Of a DNA stretch of 64,000 nucleotides, positions 32,259 through 43,251 are shown piece by piece. The notes under the pieces are model-generated. The model did not search any database, was not told where the DNA came from, and was given only the letters and a program-made list of their open reading frames with translations. Position numbers and translations under genes: made by a program. Origin of the DNA: Platanthera guangdongensis (taxonomy: Eukaryota > Streptophyta > Magnoliopsida > Asparagales > Orchidaceae). Each line of letters opens with the position of its first letter. Position 1 is the stretch's first letter. The stretch is taken from positions 112,126,589-112,190,588 of the forward strand of contig CM077162.1 of assembly GCA_039583875.1 (NCBI GenBank). Direction: 5' to 3'.

Positions 32259-34108
32259 TGTCACAACCCGCATTTTCACCGCAAATAAAGCTTATCAGAG
32301 TAAGGGAAAATGCGTGTCATGATGCCACATCAGCAGGGGATAACTGCGGACGCTCAGGCAGACACCAAACTAATCATGAAGAAAGGTTCCTTTTAAGATA
32401 TTTTAAGGAAAATCAGTTAAGTGCAGTAGTTAGCCGTATCCCTCAGCCTAGTGGCTCATCTAGTCCATGAATCAAAATATATTATACGCTGCGAAAAACT
32501 ACTTGATTAGATTAACTCAGTCATCCTACATGAGCAAAACGTCCCAAAAGGACAACTCATGCTATGCAAAACTCTAAATTTATTATAGTAGGAAAGATAG
32601 CTTTTACGGTCGTTAAAAATAACAAGTTAGAGTTTCAAAATTATACGATGCATGAAGTAGTAGTAGTAGATTTTATAGTCGAAAATACCTAACATGCATT
32701 CCTAACATAAATCCTCCCATAGAACAAGTAATCCACATTCACATATAAAGAAATGAGCAGCTAGCAAGTATCAACAACTAACAATTCAGTGGGCGCCAAC
32801 AAACTGACACGAACCCACGAACAAAAGTATGTGTGAACTAGTAAAACTAAACCAACAACAAACTACATCGCTATGACAAGGCAACAACCGAGGCCAACAC
32901 TGCCGCCAGAAATCCAACACCAGCACTGCTAACTGTTACTGCTCTGAACCTGAGGCATTCCAAAAAACAGAACACCTCAGCAAGAAGGTACAAGTAGTAG
33001 CAGGAAAAGTAATAAAACAAAATAATCAAAGGGTCAACCGGGGTACCAACCCAAGACAAGAAGTAATGAAGTACACAAGACAACAGGGCATCAACAGGAA
33101 AAGAACTCCTACGTGACTTGTCACGTTCCACAAGGGTGCACCAGACGCACATGGCTATAAGGTGACTACATAAATATTTCTCCAGAAAGAAAATACAAAA
33201 CCTTCATTGAAGGAAAAATACAAAACCTTCATTAGGCACATGTGGTCGACTCTACCCAAAAACACGGCGAGGTGGTCACTCTTGGACATACCACCCAAAA
33301 ACAACAACGGGCAAGGTGGTCACTATTGGACACACCACCCAAAAATGAAACGGATATATAATCCGTCTAACTGCGAGGGAGTCTCATACTCTCCACCATA
33401 CACCGCAGACATCCAAAAACCAGGTAGACTTCCACAGGACACTAATGAAGGTAATAAACACTGCGGAGGTGGAATCGTCCACTAACTCCCGTATTCAAGA
33501 AACCCCAAGAAACCACAACACAAATACCTTGAGATTTGGCTCGACATATTCTACTTGACATTACCGAACTCAAAACGCGGTTGATCAACCTGTAGGAGCA
33601 ATTTACAGTCCTGGATATATTCTAACGTATTTAATAACGGAAACTAAGGCACTTAAAGCCATCATGAGACACTTCAAGAACGATCAACACATCCGGACAA
33701 AATCAGGTTTACCATGACGAAACATTACAACATCATGTGATCATTGAGAAGTTAAATCATAACAATAATTTGCAAGAATAAGTGTAGAAAATTTAAGGAA
33801 CATGAAAACATAGCCGTTACCATCAAATTGGACAAGGAGAAACAGGGGAAACCACCACTTGCCTTGGTTTTACCAGAAAAGTCCTCTAAATCGCTCCACG
33901 TCGTAGATCGGGGCAAAAGATTGCGGGAGGAGTTGAAATCTAGACAAAAATGGCCAAAATAGAGGTTAGTGCCGAAAAACCCTAACGAGAAATCTCAAGA
34001 AACGGGGAAGATATTACCACGATGGCGTAGCTCTCGGCAAGAGCGTTCCGGATCTATGATCGGTTTGAAATTCCGAGCATCGGAGCACCATCAACAGCCA
34101 CCGGAAGG
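32259..34108 (-). repeat. Inverted R-U5 part of the CTCGAG-family LTR
   Basis: The reverse complement aligns with the LTR from about 49659 (TTCTTCCGGTGG, roughly 80 bp after the TATA region) and with 41030-42918 to the LTR end. It therefore covers nearly the whole transcribed part of the LTR and nothing upstream of it. It joins pol sequence at 34108/34109 with only a few bases of possible overlap (GAA). No coding capacity is expected; small ORFs here are incidental. Confidence 0.85.
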
Positions 34109-35328
34109 AATAGAACCGTGAAGGGAGAGCTACCTGATTTCTCTGTGGATGAGTTGGACACCTTGAACTATCGGGGTAGATTTTGAGTCCCCGCCTTTGG
34201 CGATATTTGAGCTAAGATCTGTGTTGAAGCCCATGGTTCCAGTGTATCCTACCACCCTGGTTTCCACTAGGATATATAAAGATCTAAAGCAAATTGTTTG
34301 GTGGTCAGGGATGAAGAATGACATCGCCAGGTTTGTATCGGAATGTTTTACTTGTCAGTGTGTTAAAGCTGATCACAGAAGGCCTGGTGGTAAATTGACA
34401 CCGCTTGATATTCCAAGTTGGAAATGGGAAAGTATTTCAATGGATTTCATCACCTGTCTGCCAAAATCTCCCCGTGGGCATGACTCTGTTTGAGTGATAG
34501 TCGACAGGTTGACAAAGTGTGCTCACTTCGTTCCATTTAAGATTGGGTACTCGATGAAGAAGATAGCTGAGTTATATCTTGAAGAGGTCATCAGGTTACA
34601 TGGTGTGCATGTTAGCATCGTATCAGATCGGGACTCTATATTTACGTCTCGTTTTTGGAAGAGTATACAGGGGCGGTTGGGTACCGATTTAAGGTATTCC
34701 ACCGCCTATCATCCGCAGACTAATGGTCAAACGGAAAGAGTAAATCAAATTATAGAAGATATGATCAGGTATTATATTTTGGATCATGGTGGTGCTTGGG
34801 ATGAGCGTCTCAGACTCATGGAGTTTGCTTACAAAAAAGTTATCAAGAGAGTCTACAGATTGCTCCGTTTGAGGCCTTGTATGGGAGGCATTGTAGAACT
34901 CCATTGTTTTGGGCTGAAGTTGGTGAGAGACCGTTGCTAGGTCCGGAAGCCCTTGAAGAGATGAATTATGCTGTGACTCATATTCGGGAAAAGCTCCGTG
35001 TGGCACAAGAGCACTATGAGAAGTATGCTAATCAGCGAAGGGTCAATCTGGAGTTTGAGGTTTGAGACATGGTTTTTCTGAAGGTTTCTCCGATATCTGG
35101 CGTTAAAAGGTTTGGAAGGAACCACAATTTGGACCCCCGGTATGTGGAACCTTTCCATATTCTTGAGCGCATCGGAGTGTCAGTTTATAGGCTGGAATTT
35201 CCTGTGACCTTCCTTGGTGTCCATGATGTGTTCCATGTGAGCGAGTTGCGGAAGTGTGTTCGTAATGATCGTCAAGTCCTCGACTCGATACCCCAGATTC
35301 AGCCCAACCTTACTTTTATGGAAGATCC
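34109..35328 (+). pseudogene. Integrase pseudogene within left chimeric repeat
   Basis: HHCC region ([20 protein letters not shown] at 34331-34390), core with SMDFITCLP and VSDRDSIFTS, QTERVNQIIED with catalytic Glu, and the C-terminal region (VFLKVSPISGVKRF, VFHVSELRKCV). Broken by TGA at 34176-34178, an extra T near 34260 (frameshift), TGA at 34491-34493, a frameshift near 34838 and TGA near 35063. The first two TGAs and the extra T are shared with the right repeat. Confidence 0.85.
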
Positions 35329-35455
35329 TTTCTTCATGATTAGTTGGTGTCTGCCTGGGCATCCGCTAGTTATCCCCTGCTGACATGGCATCATGACGCG
35401 CGTCTTCCCTTACTCTGATAAGCTGTTTCTTTGCGGTGAATGCGGGTTGTGACAG
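34109..35455 (+). repeat. Left chimeric repeat: pol 3' piece plus 115 bp of U5
   Basis: Matches 39437-40786 at about 98 percent by eye (five differences in the first 390 bp). The pol part runs from the RNase H-integrase linker to the integrase C-terminal region. At 35328-35332 (ATCCTTTC then TTCATGATTAG) it switches to the last ~115 bp of the LTR, ending TTGTGACA. It takes the place of a 5' LTR. Confidence 0.88.
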
Positions 35456-35456
35456 T

Positions 35457-35468
35457 TGGTATCAGAGG
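35457..35468 (+). other. PBS of the aberrant insert
   Basis: TTGGTATCAGAGGGAGG follows the U5 end after one base. The TGGTATCAGAG core matches initiator tRNA-Met. Confidence 0.88.
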
Positions 35469-35616
35469 GAGGTTGCTTGACAATTTGTCGGGCAACCTTT
35501 CCTTATTGGTATTTGGTGTATAGCATCATATCATACACACACCGATATGTCATCAGCACGTCTTGCCTGAAGCACGAACACTACACTCATGGCATAACAT
35601 GAAGTATACAGGGCAT

Positions 35617-35780
35617 ATTATGTAGTATGGGATGCATAATATATGTCTGTATATGAATCCACTATAAGGGCAACATGTGAGGGTTATGTAGTATGGGATG
35701 CATAACCTCACCACATGAATGCGACTAGCACGTTTATTTTTCGTTGCATGATAATGTTATGTAGTATGGGATGCATAACA
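35617..35780 (+). ncRNA. Three covarying hairpins in the 5' leader
   Basis: Three units share the loop TAGTATGGGATG but differ in their stems: ATATTATG/CATAATAT (35615-35643), GGTTATG/CATAACC (35682-35707) and AATGTTATG/CATAACATT (35753-35782). Changes on one arm are matched on the other. They lie in the untranslated RNA between PBS and gag, where packaging or dimerisation signals of retroelements are usually found. The function is inferred. Confidence 0.65.
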
Positions 35781-36132
35781 TTTTCATGCGTACGCCTCTC
35801 ATGACATGTATTAGGGCCTTTTTAGAATGCATAGCACAATCATACATAGCATAACATTGTATAAGCACAACGTGCCAAGCTAAAGATTTGCGGGATGACA
35901 TATGTACACACATGGTTTTAAATCAGAAAACGAATATGAATACATGAATTCATGTCATAGGCACAAGAGTTAATAGGATGAGAGGATATTATCCTAAGTA
36001 GGACATAACATCATTATAAAATCCCAGAGCAAGTTGCAGCATAAGCAAGTGTCTTTTAAGTATGGTATGAACTAGTCGTGTGGCTTTGTTGTAAGCTAGG
36101 ATTTTGATGAGTTATTCGTTTGCCTTTTAGAA

Positions 36133-37364
36133 ATGCCGCCAAAGCATCCTGCGACGAGGTCGACTCCCCAGTCGGAGGGTGAGTCATCAGGTGTGCAAAG
36201 TGACGCAATTATCGAGAGTCTGCGTTAGAGTAATGAGGCGCTGTCAAGACAATTGGTTGCGATGCAATCGTAATTGAGTCTTTGTTGTCTGCTGCTCCCG
36301 CGTAGCAACCTTCAGCGCAAGAGCCCTCCTCGGGCCAAGCCGTGCCTGATACCCCTGCTCCTCTGGTGCCCCCGATGGCAATACCACCAGAAATGAAATT
36401 CATATCGCACTTCCAGCGGTTGGGACCTCCCACCTTTGACGGGAGTGCTGACTTTATGATTATAGATGATTGGATCATCTCCATCGAGGAGTTGTTTTCA
36501 TATTCCGGAATTCTAGATGCACAGAAGGTGTTGATTGCAGCTTATCAGTTGAAAGGTCTGGCAAAGAGTTGGTGGATTCAGGAAAGAGAGAGCCTGAAGG
36601 AAGGATGTACTTGGGAATATTTTAAGAAGATGTTGCTGAAGAAGTTTATACCCTCGGTCGAGCAAGACCTCCTGATGAATAACTTCCTGCATCTAAAGCA
36701 GAGACAGCTCACCGTGAGCGAGTACGAGATTGAGTTTAGCAAACTGAGCAGGTTTGCTCCTGATTTGGTAGCTTCTGAGGAGGGTAGAGTGAAGTGTTTC
36801 CTTGGAGGACTAAGAAGCGATGTCCAGCAGTTGGCATGCGCTTACCGGGCTGAAAGTTATGCTGAAGCAGTGGAAGCCGCTTTGAAAATGAAGGCGATTG
36901 AAAATGCCAAGAATCGAGATGCTGCGGCGAGGAAAGCGAAAAGGAAAGGCATTGAGGATGGTAACTCCAGGGCATCTGGCCCTTCTTCCAAAAAGAAAAG
37001 TAAGGAAGGGTGTAGCTTCTGTGTTCGTCCTGGCCACCCTTACGAAAGGTGTTTCAAGAGGACTGCCACCCTGAAGCAACAGCAGGTGCATGCCATCCAA
37101 GGTGCACCCAAGGGAGAGCTGGTGTGCTCGTTCTGTGCAAGGAAGGGTCACGATGTGAGTCGATGCTGTATGAAAGAAAGGATTTGCTTCCAGTGCGGGC
37201 AGAAGGGACACCAGAAGTCTTCGTGCCCCCAGGCTCAGTCCCCACTGCAGCCTGCCCCACTTCGAGCTCTGCCACCGCCACCAAGCCTGGATAAAGGAAA
37301 AGGAAAGCTGAACATGATGACCAGTGAGGAAGCCCAAACCTCTACGCAAGTGATATCAGGTTAG
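36133..37364 (+). pseudogene. Gag of the aberrant insert, three zinc knuckles
   Basis: The ATG at 36133 starts MPPKHPATRSTPQSEG but meets a TAG after ~30 codons and then a frameshift; from 36342 the frame is open for 340 codons to TAG at 37362. The capsid-like region (PPTFDGSADFMIIDDWI, WWIQERESLKEGCTW, LTVSEYEIEFSKLSRF, CFLGGLRSDVQQL) is followed by a Lys-rich linker and three CCHC-type knuckles: CSFCVRPGHPYERC, CSFCARKGHDVSRC and CFQCGQKGHQKSSC. Three knuckles are more than the usual one. It would package RNA. Confidence 0.9.
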
Positions 37365-37978
37365 CCTCAGTTTATTTTATCCTTGTTAGTTATCTTCGTT
37401 GCCCTAGTTGTCGTTCGTTTAGTTACGTATGTTACGGTTTTAGGGGAGTTTAAGGTGCGGAATAGGTGGGTTTGCGTTCTTTTCGATTTGGGTGCCACCC
37501 ATTCCTTTATGGCCCGGAGATTTGTTGATAAGCACCGTCTGAGTGTGGACCAATTAGGAGGCTCCTTCAATGTCAAGCTCCCTTCCGGTGATTCAGTGAT
37601 ATCTAACCAAGGAATTCTGAGATGCCCTATTTATCTTGGGAATTTTCTGGCGTATGCGAATCTGATGATTTTGGATCTGTCTGATTTTGACGTGATTCTG
37701 GAGATGGACTTCTGTCCAAGTATGATGTGGTCATCCAGTGCAAGGCTAAGCGATTGGATTTCAGAATGGACGACGGACAACCTATGAGCGTCTATGGATT
37801 TCAGGACAAAGTTTCCCATGTCATTTCTGTGGTACGTGCTTGTCGTGCTATAGAGTCTGGTTGCGAGGCATTTTTGGTTTCTATTTCTGCTCTGGAGATA
37901 GCTTTTGTTACACCACGTCTTGATGACGTCTCGGCGGTGCGAGAGTTTCCAGATGTTTTTCCTGATAGTCTTCCATGA
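37365..37978 (+). pseudogene. Aspartic protease of the aberrant insert
   Basis: RWVCVLFDLGATHSFMARRF at about 37465-37525 is the active-site region, but the usual D-T/S-G reads D-L-G (TTG codon). The second half, DLSDFDVILEMDF, is followed by a frameshift near 37715; CKAKRLDFRMDDGQP continues in the pol frame and a TGA at 37976-37978 follows FPDVFPDSLP. The same DLG is seen at about 44936 in the host element. Confidence 0.87.
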
Positions 37979-39517
37979 CTTCCTCCTGAAAGGGAGATAG
38001 AGTTTGTGATATACCTCGAACCGAGTACTCGTCCTATTGCTAAAGCACTGTACCGTATGGCTCCGCGTGAGTTGGATGAGTTGCGTACTCATCCTTATGA
38101 GTTGCTCAAGTGTGGTTTTATTAGGCCAAGTACTTCTCCATGGGGTGCTCCTGTTTTGTTCGTCAAGAAGAAAGATGGATCGATGAGACTTTGCATCGAT
38201 TATAGGGAATTGAACAAGGTAATAATTAAGAATAGATATCCTCTACGAAGGATTGATGATTTCTTTGACCAATTGTGTGGTAGCTCTGTATTTTCAAAGA
38301 TCGATATTCGTTCAGGCTACCACCAGTTGAGGATTCGTGAGGCAGATATTCCTCGAACCGCTTTCCGTTCACGGTATTGACATTATGAGTTTCTGGTGAT
38401 GTCTTTTGGTTTAACCAATGCACCCTCTGCTTTCATGGATTTGATGAATCGAGTGTTTAAGGATTTCTTGGACCGATTTGTTATTGTGTTCATAGATGAT
38501 GTCTTGGTGTATTCCCGCAATGTTGAGGAGCATACCCAGCATTTACGTCTGGTTTTGTCGACCCTGAGGGAGCATAAGTTATATGTAAAGCTGAGCAAGT
38601 GTGAGTTCTGGCTACCTCAGCTGTCCTTTCTGCGTCATGTGGTAAGCAAGGATCGTATTTCTATGGACCTGACTAAGATTTCTGCTGTAATGGAATGAGA
38701 GAGACCTTCTACACCTAAGGAGATTAGGAATTTCTTAGGCCTAGCCGGCTATTATAGAAGATTCGTGGAAGGATTTTTGGTGTTGTCTGCTCCTCTAACT
38801 AGACTTACTCAGAAGAATACCGCTTTCATTTGGAGTGATAAATGTGAAGAGGCTTTCCAAGAGCTGAAGAAAAGATTATGTACTGCTCCGATTTTAACCT
38901 TTCCTACTGAAGAAGTTGAGTATGATGTGTATGTTGATGCGTCACATATCAGACTTGGTTGCGTTTTAATGCAAGATGGTAAGGTGATTGCGTATGGATC
39001 GAGACAACTAAAGATCCATGAGAGAAACTATCTGATGCACGATTTGGAGTTTGCTGCCGTAATTTATGCACTAAAGCTTTGGAGACACTTATTATATGGC
39101 GCGATGTGCAATATCTATACTGACCATAAGAGTTTGAAGTATGTCTTCACTCAGAAGGAACTAAATTTGCGCCAGCGTCGGTGGTTAGAATATGTGGCGG
39201 ATTATGAAGTGGAAATTCTTTATCATCCAAGAAAGGATAATGTAGTAGCTGATGCCTTGAGTCGAAAGACCGCTAAGATTTTTAATTTGTCGGTGCAGTC
39301 CTTGTTAGAAGAATTTTTATTGATGGATATTGAGGTTGGGAGTAGTATTGTGCCTGCTAGTCTAGAAGCAGAAGAACCCTCTTGGATTTCCCTTACTCGA
39401 GCACATCAGAAGGATGATCCTGATTTGTTGCACCTCCGAAATAGAACCGTGAAGGGAGAGCTGCCTGATTTCTCTGTGGATGAGTTGGACACCTTGAACT
39501 ATCGGGGTAGATTTTGA
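37979..39517 (+). pseudogene. RT and RNase H of the aberrant insert
   Basis: One frame with TGA at 38378-38380, 38696-38698 and 39515-39517. RT motifs: [51 protein letters not shown] and catalytic FIDDVLVYS. RNase [22 protein letters not shown] and [10 protein letters not shown]. Apart from the stops the residues are well kept. All nonsense codons in this stretch are TGA, which fits CGA or TGG codons mutated at C or G. Confidence 0.9.
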
Positions 39518-40786
39518 GTCCCCGCCTTTGGCGATATTTGAGCTAAGATCTGTGTTGAAGCCCATGGTTCCAGTGTATCCTACCACCCTGGTTTCCACTA
39601 GGATATATAAAGATCTAAAGCAAATTGTTTGGTGGTCAGGGATGAAGAATGACATCGCTAGGTTTGTATCGTAATGTTTTACTTGTCAGCGTGTTAAAGC
39701 TGATCACAGAAGGCCTGGTGGTAAATTGACACCGCTTGATATTCCAAGTTGGAAATGGGAAAGTATTTCAATGGATTTCATCACCGGTCTGCCAAAATCT
39801 CCCCGTGGGCATGACTCTGTTTGAGTGATAGTCGACAGGTTGACAAAGTGTGCTCACTTCGTTCCATTTAAGATTGGGTACTCGATGAAGAAGATAGCTG
39901 AGTTATATCTTGAAGAGGTCATCAGGTTACATGGTGTGCATGTTAGCATCGTATCAGATCGGGACTCTAGATTTACGTCTCGTTTTTGGAAGAGTATACA
40001 GGGGCGGTTGGGTACCGATTTAAGGTATTCCACCGCCTATCATCCGCAGACTAATGGTCAAACGGAAAGAGTAAATCAAATTATAGAAGATATGATCAGG
40101 TATTATATTTTGGATCATGGTGGTGCTTGGGATGAGCATCTCAGACTCATGGAGTTTGCTTACAAAAAAAGTAACCAAGAGAGTCTGCAGATGGCTCCGT
40201 TTGAGGCCTTGTATGGGAGGCGTTGTAGAACTCCATTGTTTTGGGCTGAAGTTGGTGAGAGACCATTGCTAAGTCCGGAAGCCCTTGAAGAGATGAATTG
40301 TGTTGTGACTCATATTCGGGAAAAGCTTTGTATGGCACAAGAGCGCTATAAGAAGTATGCTAATCAGCGAAGGGTCGATCTGGAGTTTGAGGTTGGAGAC
40401 TTGGTTTTTCTGAAGGTTTCTCCGATGTCTGGCGTTAAAAGATTTGGAAGGAACCACAAGTTGGACCCCCGGTATGTGGAACCTTTCCAGATTCTTGAGC
40501 ACATCGGAGTGTCAGCTTATAGGCTGTAATTGATGTGACCGTCCCAGGTGTCCATGATGTGTTCCATGTGAGCCAGTTATGGAAGTGTGTTCGTAATGAT
40601 CGTCAAGTCCTCGACTCGATACCCCTGATTTAGCCCAACCTTACTAATGTTGAAGAACCTTTCTTCATGATAAGTTGGTGTCTGCCTGGGCGTCCGCAGT
40701 TATCCCCTGCTGGCGTGGCATCATGATGCGCGTTTTCCCTTACTCTGATAAGATGTTTCTTTGTATTGAAAATGCGGGTTGTGACA
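39437..40786 (+). repeat. Right chimeric repeat: pol 3' piece plus 115 bp of U5
   Basis: Partner of 34109-35455; here the pol piece is contiguous with the upstream pol. At about 40668 pol (GTTGAAGAACCT) switches to LTR text (TTCTTCATGATAAG) and ends TTGTGACA at 40786. The intact family member near 48100 reads GTGGAAGAACCTGTTCGTG and the LTR at 42786 GTTCTTCATGG, so GAACCT-type microhomology sits at the switch. Confidence 0.88.
39518..40668 (+). pseudogene. Integrase of the aberrant insert
   Basis: Shares with the left repeat the extra T near 39593 and the TGA at 39822-39824. From 39825 a 234-codon frame covers the integrase core (VSDRDSRFTSRFW, QTNGQTERVNQIIED) and C-terminal region (VGDLVFLKVSPMSGVKRF). 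The end of pol with the CR tail is missing because of the switch to LTR sequence. Confidence 0.88.
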
Positions 40787-42918
40787 ACCTTGCTCTCGAG
40801 AAATCCGGCCCTTCTCGAGAAATTTAGCTGCTCTCGAGAAATCCTTGTTTCGACCCTAGAATTCTGGTTCAGCCGACCCTTGAATATCTCTTTATGTGAA
40901 ATGATCCAATATACTATTCATTTCGATATTATATATATATATATATAAGATAAAATTCTTCTCCTTAGAGTGTTTCTCTTTCTTCTTCCTGAACCAGAGC
41001 GGCGTGAGCAAGAGATAGAGAAGGTTTTCTGCAATTCTTCTGGTGGCAATTGATGGTGATTCGGTGCTTGAAATCTTCAACCGAATATAGATCTGGAAAA
41101 CTCTCAGCGAGAGCTACGCCATCGTGGTAAAATCTTTCCCATTCCTTTGATTTTTCTCACTAGGGTTTTCAGACCTAACTCATATTTTTGGAAATTATTG
41201 TTAGATTTCTTTTTCCCTCGCCTTTCTTATTCCCGATATACGCCATGGTGCGATTTGGAGGTCTTCTCCGTTAAAACCAAGGCAAGTAATGTTTTCCTCC
41301 TTCTCTTCCCTTCTTTAACCCGATTTGGAGAAATTACTAACTTCTTGTTATCATTATTTACAACTTGCTGATATAGTGTTGTTAGATCTCCTGTCTAGCT
41401 CTATTTTTGATTTTTTTTGTTCTTGATTTTGCTACCCAACCTTGTTAAGTGCTAGGTATTTTGATGATGTGGTTAATTCTCACACTTATAATTGTTCCTC
41501 AACTTTATGTTGGATGTGTTAGAACTTATTTAGGATTGAAAACTATTCCTAAAGGTTGATCAACCGCTTCAATCTAGAATTTTCTAGTAGAATCTGATGT
41601 GTCATTGTTGCCGTGAGATCTATATCATGCTTTTCTTTGTGGCGATGTCGTGGGGCGAGACAAGCCGCCAAGCCCCGATTGGGTTGTGGTGTGCCACTGA
41701 GCTCTATACCTGGATCATTACGGGGTGTGACTTCATGATTCTCTTCGTTGTGGGTATTATTTGTGGGCGAATCCACCGCCGCAACGTTTGATCCCTCTGT
41801 TAGTACTTTGTGGGACTCTACCGGGTGTTTGGGCTCTTACAGTGTATGATGGAGTATCAATTCTCCCCCGCATTTATGAAAGATTAAATTATATCCATGG
41901 GGATGTGCCCAAATGAGTTGACTTTCCTGCCCGTTTTGTTTTTTTTTGGTGGAGTTGACCACAGGTGGCTAATAGAGTCTTGCCTTCTTCTTGATGATTT
42001 TATCATGAGCTTTTCCCCTTATAGTCTTGTGCTTTTGGGGTACTTTTGTTGTACATGACGCCTCATGTAAGTGTTCCCTTTTTGACTTTGGTACCTTACT
42101 TTTGTACTTTATTTAAGTATCTTTCCATTGGTCTTGGGGTGTTACCCCTTAACTTTGTTTACTTTTGGCTTACTTTTTGTCATCACTTGTACATTCTTGC
42201 TAAGTTGTTCTGTGTTTGGAATGCCTCAAGTTCAGAGCTATAGCTGATTGCGGTGCTAGTTTTGGAGTTATTGAGTAGGAGTTTTAGCTGTGGTTTTGCC
42301 TCGTCATAGTGAGGTAGATTGTTGTTTTGTCTGCTTTACTAGTTCAGACATACTTTGTTTATTATGGGTTCATGTCAGTTTGTTGACGCACAGAAGATTG
42401 TTGATTTTGAAAGCTTGCTAGCTGCTTAGTTTTCTTTCTATGTATTTGGATTACTTGCTCTCTGGGATGTTTTATGCTAGAATTGCATGTTAGGTATTTT
42501 CAAGTATAAAAAACTACAATTATTATCTCATGCATTGCATCTTTTAAAATGTTAAATCACTACATTTAATGACCGTAAAAAGGCTACTCTATTTTTATTA
42601 TAAATCTAGAGCTTACATATCATGAGTTGTCCTCTGGGACCTTTAAACTCATGTAGGATGTATAACCTTGTAGAAGAAGTATTTTTTGTAGCATTTAACT
42701 ATTTTTTGTGGACTAGATGAGCCACTAAGTCCAAGAATACGACTAACTACTTCACATAAACTGATTTTACCTCTAAATAACTTCAAGATCGTTCTTCATG
42801 GTAAAGTGGTCTTTTTGCCTGAGCGTCTGGAATAATCCCATGCTGATGGCATCATGACGCGCATTTTTTCCCTTACTCTGATATTTCTTTAATGGCGGTG
42901 AAAATGCTGGTTGTGGTA
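40787..42918 (+). repeat. 5' LTR of CTCGAG family, second part
   Basis: Resumes at ACCTTGCTCTCGAG (second TSD copy) and aligns with 49373-50778. TATA-rich promoter region 40928-40950. The U5 end is TTGTGGTA at 42918, slightly mutated from TTGTGACA, next to the PBS. It also has the 42370-42918 part that is missing from the truncated 3' LTR in this window. Confidence 0.88.
40928..40950 (+). promoter_or_regulatory. TATA-rich core promoter of the 5' LTR
   Basis: (AT)n followed by ATATATAAGATAAAATTC. It lies about 75 bp after the last CTCGAG of the array, as in the 3' LTR. Confidence 0.6.
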
Positions 42919-42919
42919 G

Positions 42920-42931
42920 TTGGTATCAGAG
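42920..42931 (+). other. PBS of the CTCGAG-family element
   Basis: TTGGTATCAGAG, matching initiator tRNA-Met, one base after the LTR end. Confidence 0.88.
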
Positions 42932-43082
42932 GGAGGTTGGTTTGACAGGTTGGTCGAACCAGCCAATCTCGTATAGTTTGTTTCCCTTCATTAATTTACA
43001 AACACACACTGATGTGTCATCAGTACGTCTTAACTGAAGTATAGTCAATACAATCATAGCATGATAAGAAGTATACGGGGCA

Positions 43083-43251
43083 TATTATGTATTATGGGAT
43101 GCATAATATGTGTTTGTATATGGATCCACCATAGGAGGCAACATGTGACGGTTCTGTAGTTTGGGATGCATAACCACCATCACATGGGTGCCCATTAACA
43201 CGTTTTCTTTTCTCATTCCATTCAATGTTATATAGCATTTGATGCATAACA
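43083..43251 (+). ncRNA. Three leader hairpins, host element copy
   Basis: Counterparts of 35617-35780. Stems are CATATTATG/CATAATATG (43081-43110), GGTTCTG/CATAACC (one mismatch, 43150-43174) and AATGTTAT/ATAACATT (43224-43252). Despite general decay of this copy, two of three stems are still perfect. Confidence 0.6.

Larger units (their letters stand above)
32259..40786. mobile_element. Aberrant CTCGAG-family insertion with two inverted U5 ends
   Basis: The insert lies in the 5' LTR with TSD ACCTT at 32254-32258 and 40787-40791; the 3' LTR has a single ACCTT at the same site (near 49377). Its left end is TGTCACAACCCGCATTTTCA and its right end ATGCGGGTTGTGACA, inverse complements, so both ends are the U5 end of the family's LTR. 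Order: inverted R-U5 (32259-34108), pol 3' piece fused to 115 bp of U5 (34109-35455), PBS and leader, gag, pol, then again pol piece plus 115 bp of U5 (39437-40786). No U3 or proper 3' LTR is present. Confidence 0.88.

Noticed and set aside
31624..32322. 232-codon plus-strand ORF in the CTCGAG array
   Set aside because: It is made of Ser, Arg, Leu and Phe repeats from the array, is not kept in the sister LTR at equal length and crosses the insertion boundary at 32259.
37976..39517. Repeated in-frame TGA codons as programmed recoding
   Set aside because: The host copy lacks them at the same positions and has other lesions; mutation of CGA, GGA or TGG codons is a simpler explanation.
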